The notes below the pieces were generated by a model. It was not told the origin of the DNA and made no database searches. It saw only the letters and a list, made by a program, of their open reading frames with translations. From Singulisphaera sp. GP187 (GTDB lineage Bacteria > Planctomycetota > Planctomycetia > Isosphaerales > Isosphaeraceae), in assembly GCF_900129635.1 (NCBI RefSeq), contig NZ_FSRB01000002.1:2508727-2572726 (forward strand): a DNA stretch of 64,000 nt, written 5' to 3'. Shown in pieces: positions 1 through 9,519 of this stretch (positions are counted from its first letter, which is position 1; every line of letters starts with the position of its first letter). The translations under genes and the position numbers were made by a program.

Positions 1-2
1 GT

Positions 3-305
3 AAAATTGACTTCATCAAGATGGACATTCAGGGATCCGAAGGCCGAGCCGTCCGCGGCATGCAACAACTGCTCCGTAAGCATCACGATGTCAAGATCAT
101 CACCGAGTTCTGGCCGGCCGGTCTCCGCCGCAGCGGCATCGAGGCGGAAGCCTATCTTCACGATCTTGAGCGTCAAGGTTTCGGTCTCTTCCGGATCGAT
201 GAAGAAGGGGAAACGACCGAGTTGACCACGAGCGAGGAGCTGCTCTCGCTCTATCCGGACACTCGCGAAGACTTCGGCAATCTTTATTGTGCCCGAAGCG
301 CCTGA
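3..305 (+). CDS. FkbM-family methyltransferase, C-terminal fragment
   Basis: The left window edge cuts this gene, leaving the last 100 residues. The first visible residues read KIDFIKMDIQGSEG, the conserved SAM-methyltransferase block of FkbM proteins in which the acidic residues shape the active site; the complete FkbM gene at 3169 has the equivalent DFLKIDIEGSE. The family O-methylates sugars and other small substrates, often in surface-polysaccharide loci, which fits the sulfotransferase, O-acyltransferase and glycosyltransferase genes that follow. The frame is open to the first base, so the start lies outside the window. The substrate is unknown. Confidence 0.85.
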   Translation, partial: KIDFIKMDIQGSEGRAVRGMQQLLRKHHDVKIITEFWPAGLRRSGIEAEAYLHDLERQGFGLFRIDEEGETTELTTSEELLSLYPDTREDFGNLYCARSA

Positions 306-539
306 GTCATCGCCATTCGTATCGGTAAGTTTTCATGAAATGGGACAAGCGGCTTTTCCCATAATGATGAGCCGGGAGCCAACGCCGATCGGCGGGAGGG
401 CCGGAATCACCGGTTCCCCCTCGTCGGGATCACGATCGAGGTCTGATCGAAAGACGGCATGTTTTTTGCGAGTTGCCCCGCGGAGAGACGTCCCGACCAG
501 GCGTCGAGGACTCGCCGCGTTGAGGGGAACGGTCCCGCC

Positions 540-1409
540 ATGTTCTTTCAACCGATCATTCAGCGGTTTTCCGGCGCACGTCACGCGAACCCGCCAGGCG
601 AGGCGCGGATTGCGATCGTGAGCACGCCACGGTCGGGCAATACCTGGCTCTGCAACATGTTGGATCATGCCTATGAGTGCGCAACTCGTGAGCACGGTGA
701 GCTCGCACTCTACAACCCCCTCGATGCTCCCTGGAGTAACCTTCCCGATCGCTGTATCGTCATGACCCACTGGCATCGGGTCGAACCGTTACCGACGCTC
801 TGGAACGAGCACCGCTTCTTCACGATCACGCTCGCTCGGCATCCGCTGGACGTGCTGCTCTCGATCTTGCGGTACGCTCCCTGTGAAGGATCGCTCGGCT
901 GGCTTGCCGGGCAAGCGGGGGATGAACGGCCCATCTTCGGGGTCGCGCCCGAGAGCGAGGCGTTCATTCGGTACGCGACCAGTCAACGTGCCAAGGCCCT
1001 CCTCGCCGTGAGTACCCAGTGGTGGACCGCTCAGGGTGTCCACCGGATCCGCTATGAGGATCTGGTGCGCTACCCCAAGCGGCAACTTTTGCAAATCGCA
1101 AAATCACTGGGAACGTCCCCTTCGATCGGTTTTGACGAAGCGGTCACGGCGTGTGCGATGCAGCGAATCCGCAACCCGATCACCGCGCGCCAGATCTGGC
1201 CAGGGAAGCCCGGACTCTGGCGGACACTCCTCACCGCGCACGTCGCTCGGCGGATCGCCGCGGCTCATCAAGATGTCTTCTCGGCACTCGGCTACGATTG
1301 CAATCCCGACCGATCGCTCGACTCGCGCAAGGCGTCGCACAACTGGTCGCGAATCGTCTCGGCCCAGGCCGGGGGGCTCAGTTACGGATCGTCGCAATCG
1401 GTCGCTTGA
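540..1409 (+). CDS. Sulfotransferase-family protein
   Basis: This 289-residue protein resembles PAPS-dependent sulfotransferases. The N-terminal loop STPRSGNTWL (from residue 28) matches the 5'-phosphosulfate-binding motif, and ITLARHPLDVLLS about 70 residues later matches the 3'-phosphate-binding region with its Arg. I chose the ATG at 540 because GAGGGG lies about 12 bases upstream and the homologous region starts soon after; the frame stays open to an ATG at 459, but the added 27 residues look like translated non-coding DNA. It sits between two FkbM methyltransferase genes in a polysaccharide locus, so sulfation of a surface glycan is likely but inferred. Confidence 0.8.
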   Translation: MFFQPIIQRFSGARHANPPGEARIAIVSTPRSGNTWLCNMLDHAYECATREHGELALYNPLDAPWSNLPDRCIVMTHWHRVEPLPTLWNEHRFFTITLARHPLDVLLSILRYAPCEGSLGWLAGQAGDERPIFGVAPESEAFIRYATSQRAKALLAVSTQWWTAQGVHRIRYEDLVRYPKRQLLQIAKSLGTSPSIGFDEAVTACAMQRIRNPITARQIWPGKPGLWRTLLTAHVARRIAAAHQDVFSALGYDCNPDRSLDSRKASHNWSRIVSAQAGGLSYGSSQSVA

Positions 1410-1523
1410 CCATGTCCAGAACCAGGGCTCGGAAACCAAGGTCGCTCGACCCGACTGCTTGAAAAAGCTACACTGCGATTTATCGTCGTAACACTGGTTT
1501 CCCCTCTCCTGGATGGCATCGTA

Positions 1524-2888
1524 ATGAGCGAGACCTTGGCCGACCGGCTCGTGAAATTCGCCCTTGAGACCCGATATGACGACCTCCCCGTGGTGGTCAT
1601 CGTTGAAGCAAAACGCCGGCTGCTGGACGCGTTCGGCTGCGCGGCCGGGGCGCTCGACGAAGAGGCTCCGTTGGTGGCGCGCCGGGTGGCCGCGAAGGTC
1701 GGTGGCGATCGTGGGTCGGCGCTCATCGGCGGCGGTCGGGCCTCGGCCGACTGGGCGGCGTTTTCGAACGGCGTCCACATCCGTTATCTCGACTGCAACG
1801 ATACCTATCTCTCGCTCGAACCGGCGCATCCGAGCGACAACTGGGCGGCGGTCATGGCGGCCGGCGAGGACGTCGGTGCCGATGGCCGCGCCTGGATTAC
1901 CGCCGCGGCCGTTGCGTACGAGGTCCAGTGCCGCCTCTGCGATGCCGCCAGCATCCGGGCTCGGGGATGGGATCACACGACTTACGGCTCGCTCTCCACT
2001 GCGTTGGCTGCGTCGAAGCTGTTCGGACTCTCGCACGCTCAGACCGTGCATGCCTTGGGGATTGCAGGGACAACCGGGACCGCGCTCCGCTTGACCCGCG
2101 CCGGCGAGTTGTCGATGTGGAAGGGATGCGCCTTCGCCCACGCCGCACGCAACGGCGTGTTCGCCGCGATGCTGGCTCGAGAAGGGATGACCGGGCCTGC
2201 TCCCTTGTTCGAGGGCGACATGGGCTTCTGCCAGCAGGTTTCCGGCCCGCTCGCGCTTCCCAAGCTGGGTGGTCCTGCCGGGGGTGACTGGATGCTTCCC
2301 AAGACCTCGATCAAGTTCGTGCCCGCGGAATATCATAGCCAGTCCGCCATCGCGGCCGCGTTCGAGCTCCGCCCCCAGATCGGCGACCTGACCAAGATTC
2401 GCTCGATTGAAATCGCGACGTTCCGCACCGCAGTCGAAATTATTGGGCAGGATCCCGAGAAGTGGCGTCCGAAAACCAGGGAGACCGCGGATCACAGCCT
2501 CCCCTACTGCACGGCGGTCGCACTCGTGGATGGCGAAGTCTCCGCGCGGCAATTCCTCCCGGAGCGTCTTGCCGACCCCGCCCTGCTCGACCTCGTCTCG
2601 CGGACTACAGTCATCGAAGATCCCAAGTTGACGGCCGGCTATCCCGCAGGAATTCCGAACCGGGTGCGCGTGAGCCTTGAGGATGGCTCGGTCCTCGAAT
2701 CCGAAGTGGCGTTCCCGCCGGGTCACGACAAGAATCCCCTCACCGATGCGCAACTCGCGGTGAAGTTTCATGGCCTCGTCGACCCGGCGCTCGGTTCCTC
2801 GCGTGCTCAACAGATCTGGGATCAGCTCTCGAAGCTCGAGTCTGACCCCAAACCCCACGAGTCGATTTCTCTTTTGAATCCCGCTTAA
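1524..2888 (+). CDS. prpD: MmgE/PrpD family protein (2-methylcitrate dehydratase-like)
   Basis: This 454-residue protein has the all-helical MmgE/PrpD fold signature: an N-terminal RRLLDAFGCAAGAL block, YLDCNDTY, HPSDNWAAVMAAGE, then a C-terminal dimerisation domain containing KFVPAEYHSQSAIAAA. The family dehydrates 2-methylcitrate in propionate breakdown, but many members act on other substrates. A PrpB-type lyase gene at 13074 supports the methylcitrate assignment, although about 10 kb of polysaccharide genes separates them and no methylcitrate synthase is present. It is slightly shorter than enterobacterial PrpD. The symbol rests on family and context, not on a distinguishing residue. Confidence 0.75.
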   Translation: MSETLADRLVKFALETRYDDLPVVVIVEAKRRLLDAFGCAAGALDEEAPLVARRVAAKVGGDRGSALIGGGRASADWAAFSNGVHIRYLDCNDTYLSLEPAHPSDNWAAVMAAGEDVGADGRAWITAAAVAYEVQCRLCDAASIRARGWDHTTYGSLSTALAASKLFGLSHAQTVHALGIAGTTGTALRLTRAGELSMWKGCAFAHAARNGVFAAMLAREGMTGPAPLFEGDMGFCQQVSGPLALPKLGGPAGGDWMLPKTSIKFVPAEYHSQSAIAAAFELRPQIGDLTKIRSIEIATFRTAVEIIGQDPEKWRPKTRETADHSLPYCTAVALVDGEVSARQFLPERLADPALLDLVSRTTVIEDPKLTAGYPAGIPNRVRVSLEDGSVLESEVAFPPGHDKNPLTDAQLAVKFHGLVDPALGSSRAQQIWDQLSKLESDPKPHESISLLNPA

Positions 2889-2909
2889 ACACGAATGAAT
2901 TTTCATCAT

Positions 2910-2937
2910 CCGTTTGGAGTTGAGTAAGCCCAAACGG
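2910..2937 (+). terminator. Possible terminator hairpin after prpD
   Basis: CCGTTTGG and CCAAACGG form a perfect 8-bp stem with a 12-base loop, 22 bases after the prpD stop. There is no real T-run behind it, so termination is only suggested. The rest of the 280-base gap shows nothing else I can name. Confidence 0.4.
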
Positions 2938-3168
2938 TTGGAGGATCCGCGGGCGGCGGGGGTGTCAATTCCCTGCCTCCCGTATCGCTTCGCCAATTCA
3001 AAGACAGGGTGCTCCCTTCCTCTGCCTGAGGGGGGCGAACTCCCTGGTCCGTGCTGAATCGGAATTGTACAAAATGGCTCGATGAGGTAAGACTCCGAGG
3101 CAACCCCCCGAGAATTGTAAGAACGACGCAATCGATCGGACGACTCTCCCGGCGCAGCGAGCTCATTC

Positions 3169-4320
3169 ATGGATGAAAGTTCTAAACCAACGGACGAGTC
3201 TCGATCCTCCGAAGCCAGCCGGTTTCGAGTCATTGACCGGGTTGGGGTCCAACCCGGGCTCACCTTCGCCGCGGTGATCGATCCCTGCGCATCCGACTCG
3301 ATCAGTCTCGACCTTGCGGCGGGCCGTTTTCCATCGTCGACCCGCCCTGCGATCGAGTACTTGCAGGCATCAACGTCTCGCGGTGGCCGAGTTCTCGACC
3401 TGGGAACTCATGTCGGTACCTTCACGCTCGCCGCCGCAGCGCTCGGCTATGAGGTGATCGGTGTAGAAGCGTCGCCGCGTAACGTCGCGCTGTTGCGTGC
3501 CAGCCTGCAACAAAATGGGTTCGATCGAGTCCACCTCGTCAACGCGGCGGTCAGCGATCGGTCGGGAACTGTCGAGTTTTCCCAGGCGGGACCGTACGGC
3601 CATGTCGGCGCCCCCGAGGCCGGTCAAACCTCGGTCTCCGTCCCCGCGGTGAAAATCGATGACCTTCTGGCGGAATGGGGCTGGGATCGGGTTGACTTCC
3701 TCAAAATCGACATTGAAGGCTCTGAAGTTGTCGGCCTGAAAGGCATGCCTCGGCTGCTGTCAGCCTCCGATGCGCCGACGGTTTTCATCGAGTCAAACGG
3801 GCACACGCTCAGCTATTTCGACGAAACCCCGGCGCGTCTCAAAACGGTGCTCGCGGACTATGGCTACCGAAGCTACCTCATCGAGCTCGGTCGACTCTGT
3901 CCGGTTCAACCGGCCGACTTTCAACCGGTCACTTGTGTCGATTACCTGGCACTGAAACGAGCGACTCCCGTCCTGGATGTTTGCCGGGTGGATCGGCCTC
4001 TCACGTTCAAGGAGCTCGAGGTCCGAATCGTCCACTCGGCCCATTCGAGTCACGACTCCGAGCGGCTCTACATTGCCAAGACGCTCACCAGTGCGTCCGC
4101 GGAGCTTCTTAGGTCACGACGTGTTCACGAGGTGGTGGAGTTGCTCAGGCAAGACCGGTGCGGCGAGGTCCGAGCGGCGGCCTCGGCGATTTCCCTTCAA
4201 CCCGCGCGCTCGGCTTGGTGGCCCGGCTGGCACCGTGGGATCGCGGCCATCCGAACCCCGTTCTATTCAAGGATCAGCCGGGCACTCCAGCGATCGAATT
4301 CGCCCGCGGATCGCGGTTGA
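3169..4320 (+). CDS. FkbM-family methyltransferase
   Basis: This is a 383-residue SAM-dependent methyltransferase. RVLDLGTHVGTFTLAAAALG is motif I for SAM binding, GVEASPRNVALL follows as the acidic ribose-binding strand, and DFLKIDIEGSE is the FkbM signature. About 120 residues after the FkbM domain are unassigned and Arg/Ser-rich. It probably O-methylates a sugar of the surface polysaccharide made by this locus. The ATG at 3169 has no strong ribosome-binding site, so the start is less certain than the domain. The MBOAT acyltransferase gene begins 154 bases downstream on the same strand. Confidence 0.88.
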   Translation: MDESSKPTDESRSSEASRFRVIDRVGVQPGLTFAAVIDPCASDSISLDLAAGRFPSSTRPAIEYLQASTSRGGRVLDLGTHVGTFTLAAAALGYEVIGVEASPRNVALLRASLQQNGFDRVHLVNAAVSDRSGTVEFSQAGPYGHVGAPEAGQTSVSVPAVKIDDLLAEWGWDRVDFLKIDIEGSEVVGLKGMPRLLSASDAPTVFIESNGHTLSYFDETPARLKTVLADYGYRSYLIELGRLCPVQPADFQPVTCVDYLALKRATPVLDVCRVDRPLTFKELEVRIVHSAHSSHDSERLYIAKTLTSASAELLRSRRVHEVVELLRQDRCGEVRAAASAISLQPARSAWWPGWHRGIAAIRTPFYSRISRALQRSNSPADRG

Positions 4321-4474
4321 GTCTGGCCCTTTTTTTGTGAAGTTCAGTGAAGGGTCAGGGTCGGTCTTGCCGAGTGTATCGGTTAGGATGCGCGAAGCGC
4401 GAGCGGTTTCGATCGCTCGGGCAGGCGACCGAGATCACGACGAGACCGGTGCTCCTCAAGGACGAGGATGAAGC

Positions 4475-5890
4475 ATGCTCTTTAACACGTTCCATTTCGC
4501 GTACTTCTTCGCGATCCTCCTGCCGCTCTACTGGATTCTGCCCCATAAGCCGCAGAACTACCTGCTCCTGGCTGCGAGTTACTACTTCTACTCGTGCTGG
4601 GATCCGCGGTTTCTCTCGCTGCTCCTCCTCTCCACGGCGATGGATTACGCCTGTGGATTGGCGGTTGATCGCATTGAAACGCCGCGAAAACGTAAACTGT
4701 TCGTGGCGATAAGCATGGTGCTCAACCTCGGCATGCTTGGCTATTTCAAGTATTACAATTTCTTTGCGGAAAGCCTTCAGGCCGCACTGGCGCGAGGAGG
4801 AATCTCGGTTCCCTTGGCGCAGTTGAACGTGGTCTTGCCGATCGGCATTTCGTTCTACACGTTCCAGTCGATGAGCTACGTCATTGACGTCTATCGCCGC
4901 GACATCAAGCCGACGAGAAACTTCATCGAGTTCGCCGCCTTCGTCTCGTTCTTCCCCCACCTCGTCGCCGGGCCGATCATGCGTCCGACGACGTTGTTGC
5001 CCCAGATCGAGAAGCCGCGACGCTTCAACCTCCAGCAGTTCTATCAGGGCATTTACCTGATATTTTGGGGTCTGACCAAGAAAGTCGTGGTCGCCGACAA
5101 CCTGGCCACCATCGTGAACGACCTGTTCAACCGGTGGGAAACCATTGATGGTGGTCTGGCGATGATCGCGATCTACGCGTTCGCGTTCCAGATCTACTGC
5201 GACTTCTCGGGGTATACCGATGCAGCGCGAGGCATCGCGAAGTGCCTCGGAATCGAGCTCGCCCTGAACTTCAACCTCCCCTACTTCGCCACCAGCCCGC
5301 AAGACTTCTGGAGCCGCTGGCATATTAGCCTCTCCACCTGGTTGCGTGACTACCTCTACATTCCTTTGGGGGGAAGTCGGGGCAGTCAGTTCAAGCTCTA
5401 CCGCAACCTGATGTTGACCATGATCATCGGCGGGCTCTGGCATGGGGCGGCCTGGACCTTCGTGCTCTGGGGCTTCTACCAAGGGGTCTTGCTGGTTGGT
5501 CACCGGCTGGCGCGACCGCTCTTGGATCGTGTTCGCCCGACCGAGCTGATCGACCGCGCTTGCTGGAAGGCGTTGCGGATCTTCGTCACCTTCCACCTCG
5601 TCTGCCTCGGCTGGTTGATCTTCCGCGCCAGTTCGATCGCCCAGGTCAAAGGCATGCTCGGGGCCATCGTCTACAAGGCGTCGATCCCCGCGTCGGCCTA
5701 CATTCTCCCGGTCGCGGTTTGCATTCTCCCGCTCCTGCTCGTCCAGATCGTTCAGTTCTTGTCGAAGGACCTGGACGTCGTGTTCCGAACTCCGTGGTAC
5801 GTCCGGAGTGTCTTCTACACGGCGTGCTTCTACGCCTTCGTTCTGGCGGGCAATTTCGGTGGGAGCCAGTTCATTTACTTCCAGTTCTAA
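4475..5890 (+). CDS. MBOAT-family O-acyltransferase, AlgI-like
   Basis: This 471-residue polytopic membrane protein belongs to the MBOAT family, AlgI/DltB branch. It begins LFNTFHFAYFFAILLPLYW, typical of AlgI-like proteins, and contains PIGISFYTFQSMSYVIDVYR, DFWSRWHISLSTWLRDYLY and GGLWHGAAWTFVLWG, in which His323 is the expected catalytic histidine. Such proteins move an acyl group, usually acetyl, across the inner membrane for transfer to exported polysaccharide. Three SGNH-domain genes follow directly, matching the alginate-type arrangement in which an SGNH protein completes transfer. Only 20 bases separate it from the first of them. Confidence 0.93.
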   Translation: MLFNTFHFAYFFAILLPLYWILPHKPQNYLLLAASYYFYSCWDPRFLSLLLLSTAMDYACGLAVDRIETPRKRKLFVAISMVLNLGMLGYFKYYNFFAESLQAALARGGISVPLAQLNVVLPIGISFYTFQSMSYVIDVYRRDIKPTRNFIEFAAFVSFFPHLVAGPIMRPTTLLPQIEKPRRFNLQQFYQGIYLIFWGLTKKVVVADNLATIVNDLFNRWETIDGGLAMIAIYAFAFQIYCDFSGYTDAARGIAKCLGIELALNFNLPYFATSPQDFWSRWHISLSTWLRDYLYIPLGGSRGSQFKLYRNLMLTMIIGGLWHGAAWTFVLWGFYQGVLLVGHRLARPLLDRVRPTELIDRACWKALRIFVTFHLVCLGWLIFRASSIAQVKGMLGAIVYKASIPASAYILPVAVCILPLLLVQIVQFLSKDLDVVFRTPWYVRSVFYTACFYAFVLAGNFGGSQFIYFQF

Positions 5891-5910
5891 CCGAGTGGTG
5901 AGGACCGCAA

Positions 5911-7050
5911 ATGCCCACGCTGCAACTCCGCCAGCGCGGGTCGGCCCTCCCGGGCGGCCTGCTGGGAATGCTCATCTTGATGGCGGTGGTCGAGACCTAC
6001 GTCGCAAGACATGATCTGGACTACACCCGACCCGACTTCTGGGATTGGAAGTTGACCGGCAGGAACGCGCAAACGAAGACGCGTGACTGCCAGGTCCTCT
6101 GCTTCGGGACCAGCCGAATCCAGCAGTCGATCGTGCCCAAGGTGATCGAGCACGAGAGTGGCTTGAAGACCTGGAATCTTGGAATCTGCTGGGGACAGGC
6201 GCCGGCCTCCTATTATTTGCTCAAGCGAGCACTCGAGTCGGGCGCCAAGCCAACCTCGATCCTCGTGGAGTACCACCCGACCGTCCTCACCGGTGATCCC
6301 TGGGGCGCCAAGGGGTTCTGGCCTGACTTGTTGAATTTCAAGGAAACGTTGGATCTCGCCTGGGCCGCTCGTGACGCAACGTTCTTTGGAGCCACGGCCC
6401 TCGCGCACAACGTCCCCACCGTGAAGGATCGTTCACAGATTCAGGCAATGGTCTTGGCGGCCTTGTCCGGCAAGTATGCCTCGAATTGGGGACCCACGCT
6501 CACGGCGATGCGCAATCGGAACTTCAACCGGGGCGCGTTCGTCATGCCGGACAACGGCGGCTTCCACGGGGAAATTGGCTCGATCTATCAGGATGCTTTC
6601 TTCGGCAAGCCCTGGTCTTGCACCACGTTGAACGCCTCCTACATCCGGAAATTCCTCGATTTGGCGAGTTCACGGAATATCCAGGTCTACTGGGTGCTGC
6701 CGCCGTTCGCGGCGGAACTCCAGGCGAAGCGTGAGCAGGCGAACAACGTGGCGCGGTATACGAATTTCGTACGCGGTTGGATGGCCGAGTATCCCAGTCT
6801 GACCGTACTCGACGCCGAATACTCCCACTTTGACTTGAATGTCTTCTTCGACGCCGCCCACCTCAACCGACAAGGCGCATTGGCCCTCAGCGCATTGGTC
6901 GGCAAGCAACTCCGCACTCAGCAAGCCCAGCCGCCCAAAGATCGATGGGTCAGACTCCCTGAATATCAAGAGTGCCGGCCCACGTTCCGGGTCGAGGACA
7001 TGCGGATGTCCCAGGTGTACCTCCAGCAAACCGGGAAGCTCCGGAAATGA
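5911..7050 (+). CDS. SGNH-hydrolase-like protein, paralogue 1 (GTS variant)
   Basis: This 379-residue protein has one N-terminal membrane anchor (about residues 15-31) and an extracytoplasmic SGNH domain. Block I reads CFGTSRI with nucleophile Ser68, and the C-terminal catalytic block is FFDAAHLNR, giving Asp314 and His317. Residue 67 is Thr, whereas the two downstream copies have the usual Asp in GDS. It is likely an O-acetyltransferase or esterase acting on the polysaccharide with the upstream MBOAT protein. The ATG of the next gene overlaps its stop codon (ATGA), indicating translational coupling. Family is clear; substrate is inferred. Confidence 0.82.
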   Translation: MPTLQLRQRGSALPGGLLGMLILMAVVETYVARHDLDYTRPDFWDWKLTGRNAQTKTRDCQVLCFGTSRIQQSIVPKVIEHESGLKTWNLGICWGQAPASYYLLKRALESGAKPTSILVEYHPTVLTGDPWGAKGFWPDLLNFKETLDLAWAARDATFFGATALAHNVPTVKDRSQIQAMVLAALSGKYASNWGPTLTAMRNRNFNRGAFVMPDNGGFHGEIGSIYQDAFFGKPWSCTTLNASYIRKFLDLASSRNIQVYWVLPPFAAELQAKREQANNVARYTNFVRGWMAEYPSLTVLDAEYSHFDLNVFFDAAHLNRQGALALSALVGKQLRTQQAQPPKDRWVRLPEYQECRPTFRVEDMRMSQVYLQQTGKLRK

Positions 7051-8195
7051 TCGCACCCACCCTCGGCCGAACCGCGGGAAGCGTGCCGCGAGGGCTGATC
7101 GGAATGATTGGAATGATCATTCTGGTCGAGTCGATCATTAGCTATCATCATCTGGATTTCACCCGATTTTATATTCATGACTGGCGAGCGATTGGCGATA
7201 CGATTCGGACACAATCGCCCGACTGCTCCGTCCTCTGCTTCGGCGATAGCCTCGTGAAATTCGGGGTGCTACCACGCGTCATCCAGGACCGGACCGACGC
7301 ACGGGTGTACAACCTGTCGCTCTGCGGTGGGCAGGCGGCCTCGAGCTATTTCCTGCTTCGCCGCGCGATCGACGCGAAGTCGAGACCGACCACGGTCCTC
7401 GTCGACTATGCGCCTCATCTCCTGATGGCCGAACCGCGACATAACATGCGCCAGTGGCCCGAGCTTTTGAGTTTATCCGAAAGTATCGAACTGGGATTGG
7501 CCGCGAAGCATGCGGGGTTTTGTGCGGAGCTGGCCTTGCGTTGGATTTTTCCCTCGATGAAAGATCGCGACGAGGTGCGCGGCGGTATTCTCGCGGCGCT
7601 CCGAGGTCGGCCCGCGTCGCGCCGTGACGATGTCCTGGCCCACCGTCAGGTCTGGGAGCAGAATCTCGGGTCCGATATCCACCCTGCCCGGTCGTCGTTC
7701 GATGTCAATGACGAACTCGACCTGTCCAATCCTGGCTATTTCCCTCGCACCTGGTCGTGTCATAAGGTCAACGCGTACTATATTCATGCTTTTCTCAAGC
7801 TGGCCGCCTCGAACCATGTCCAAGTGGTCTGGCTACTACCCCCCGTCGGCCCCAGATTTCAGGCCCGGCGCGACGAGTTGGGTCTTGAGTCAAAATATAC
7901 AGCATTTCTAAAACCGATGATCGCAAAATATCCTAACCTTACGGTCCTTGACGCTCGCCATTCAGGCTACGATTCGTCCCTTTTCGTCGACTCGCTCCAT
8001 TTGAGTCGACCCGGCGCCGATGCCTTCAGTCGAGAGATCGCCACCGCCTTGGTTTCTATCGAGGCGGATGCGTCCTCCACCGGTCGTTGGGTTCGAGTGC
8101 CCGGTGTTCGCCTCCGAACCGCCTCGAGCATCCCGGCCGATTGTGTCGATTTGAGCATCGCTCTTCGCTTGCCAATCAAAGGACATCGACGATGA
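7047..8195 (+). CDS. SGNH-hydrolase-like protein, paralogue 2
   Basis: This 382-residue tandem paralogue of its neighbours has the same layout: a membrane anchor at about residues 16-32, block I CFGDSLV with Ser68, and the catalytic FVDSLHLSR near residue 315. The shared block QAASSYFLLRRAIDA lies after the nucleophile. I place the start at the ATG overlapping the previous stop, because the protein then aligns residue for residue with the other two copies at the N-terminus; an upstream in-frame ATG at 6972 would lie inside the previous gene. It probably processes or acetylates the same surface glycan. Confidence 0.82.
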   Translation: MIAPTLGRTAGSVPRGLIGMIGMIILVESIISYHHLDFTRFYIHDWRAIGDTIRTQSPDCSVLCFGDSLVKFGVLPRVIQDRTDARVYNLSLCGGQAASSYFLLRRAIDAKSRPTTVLVDYAPHLLMAEPRHNMRQWPELLSLSESIELGLAAKHAGFCAELALRWIFPSMKDRDEVRGGILAALRGRPASRRDDVLAHRQVWEQNLGSDIHPARSSFDVNDELDLSNPGYFPRTWSCHKVNAYYIHAFLKLAASNHVQVVWLLPPVGPRFQARRDELGLESKYTAFLKPMIAKYPNLTVLDARHSGYDSSLFVDSLHLSRPGADAFSREIATALVSIEADASSTGRWVRVPGVRLRTASSIPADCVDLSIALRLPIKGHRR

Positions 8196-9346
8196 ACGAT
8201 GTGCCCCGGGTTCACCGGCGTGGCTCAGTCCCTGTTGGCCTCCTGGGAATGATCGTCCTGGTCGCGACGATCGAACTCGGGTTCATGCGCGGCAACTTGG
8301 ACTTCATGGACAATGTTGCCGTCAGTTGGAAATACACGGGGAAGATCGTCAAGCGCAAGGCCAAGGGGAACGCGATCCTCTGCTTTGGCGATAGCATGCT
8401 CAAGTTTGGGCTCTTACCTCGTGTGCTCACCGAGGGCACGGGCCAGAAGGCGTATGGTCTCGCCGTCTTGAGTGGGTCGGCCCCGTCGAGCTACTTCCTC
8501 CTGCGGCGTGCCTTGGAGACAGGCGCTCGTCCCACCGCGGTCATCGTTGACTTCGCGCGCGGAATCTTGGGGGATGGCCCCGCGTCCGAGACTCGACCCT
8601 ATCCTTGGGTCGAGCTCCTCAAGCCTCGCGAGGCCGCCGAACTCTGCTGGACGGCCAAGGATCCGAACCTGGTCGCTTCGCTCGGCCTGCGGTCCGTGTT
8701 GCACTCGGTCCGGCAACGGCACGAGATCAGGGCCCATGTGTTGGCCAAGTTGCGTGGAAAGCCGACTGACCAACGTGACGTATCCCCCGCGCTCTGGCGG
8801 AACTGGAATACCAACGACGGCGGCCAGGCTAACCCCAAGGTCGAGCCGTTTGCCGACGTCGTCATTCCGGAAAACCACCCGATCAAGCCCGGTACGTGGC
8901 GCTGCGATCCGGTGAACGAGATCTACGTCCACCGGTTCATCGAGCTTGCCCAGAGCCACGGCATCAAAGTCTACTGGATGCTCACCCCGGTCACTCCGGG
9001 GACGTTCTCGAGTTGGGTGCACAGTGGTGACGAGCAACTGTTCATTAACTATGTTCGTGCGCAGCAGGCTCGGTTCTCAAACCTGGTCGTTCTCGACGCA
9101 CGCGATTCCGGCTATGAACGGTCGGTCTTCGTCGACGGGGTCCATCTCGATCGCGACGGTGCCTCCGCCTTGAGCGTCGGGGTTGCTGAGGCTCTGAGCC
9201 GATCGACCACCGAACTGGAATCGGAGCGAACCCAGTGGGTCAAAATCCCCGCATTTGATGATCGTACGCCCCGCGTCGCAATCGAGGATGTAACGGAATC
9301 ACGTCTGGCTCTGAAGGCCGTCTGGGAACAGCGGAAACGACGGTAA
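8192..9346 (+). CDS. SGNH-hydrolase-like protein, paralogue 3
   Basis: This is the third tandem copy, 384 residues. The N-terminus (GSVPVGLLGMIVLVATIELG) is close to that of copies 1 and 2. Block I is CFGDSML with Ser68, followed by SAPSSYFLLRRALETG and the catalytic FVDGVHLDRDGA. The start overlaps the stop of copy 2 as ATGA, so the three genes are translationally coupled. No gene follows on this strand; a repeat-rich gap begins. Three coupled paralogues with one MBOAT partner suggest different acceptor sites or acyl positions on one polymer, which is inference. Confidence 0.82.
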   Translation: MNDVPRVHRRGSVPVGLLGMIVLVATIELGFMRGNLDFMDNVAVSWKYTGKIVKRKAKGNAILCFGDSMLKFGLLPRVLTEGTGQKAYGLAVLSGSAPSSYFLLRRALETGARPTAVIVDFARGILGDGPASETRPYPWVELLKPREAAELCWTAKDPNLVASLGLRSVLHSVRQRHEIRAHVLAKLRGKPTDQRDVSPALWRNWNTNDGGQANPKVEPFADVVIPENHPIKPGTWRCDPVNEIYVHRFIELAQSHGIKVYWMLTPVTPGTFSSWVHSGDEQLFINYVRAQQARFSNLVVLDARDSGYERSVFVDGVHLDRDGASALSVGVAEALSRSTTELESERTQWVKIPAFDDRTPRVAIEDVTESRLALKAVWEQRKRR

Positions 9347-9377
9347 ACGCACAGCAAGCGGCGAAGATCGAATTCTT

Positions 9378-9397
9378 GTAGGGTGGGCACGGCCCAC
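9378..9397. repeat. Interspersed repeat, copy 1 (GTAGGGTGGGCACGGCCCAC)
   Basis: This 20-base imperfect palindrome recurs at 50177-50196 with one change (GGCCCAC to GACCCAC). Both copies lie in gaps, just after the end of a gene. Confidence 0.7.
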
Positions 9398-9519
9398 AAT
9401 CCCGATCTCACTGCCAGCAAGGTTGATGAAATCGCATACAGCGGTCTACCGTCGAATGACACACGAATCATGGTTATTCACAGCGAAATCATGAGTATTT
9501 TGTGATTCATTCGTTCGTG

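Noticed and set aside
1104-3263. A 719-codon open frame on the minus strand across the PrpD-type gene
   Set aside because: It is a high-GC antisense shadow: the plus strand encodes recognisable MmgE/PrpD protein, while the minus frame is Arg/Gly-rich and has no domain.
4355-5596. A 413-codon minus-strand frame opposite the MBOAT gene
   Set aside because: It is charged and lacks any motif; the sense strand has a clear membrane protein.
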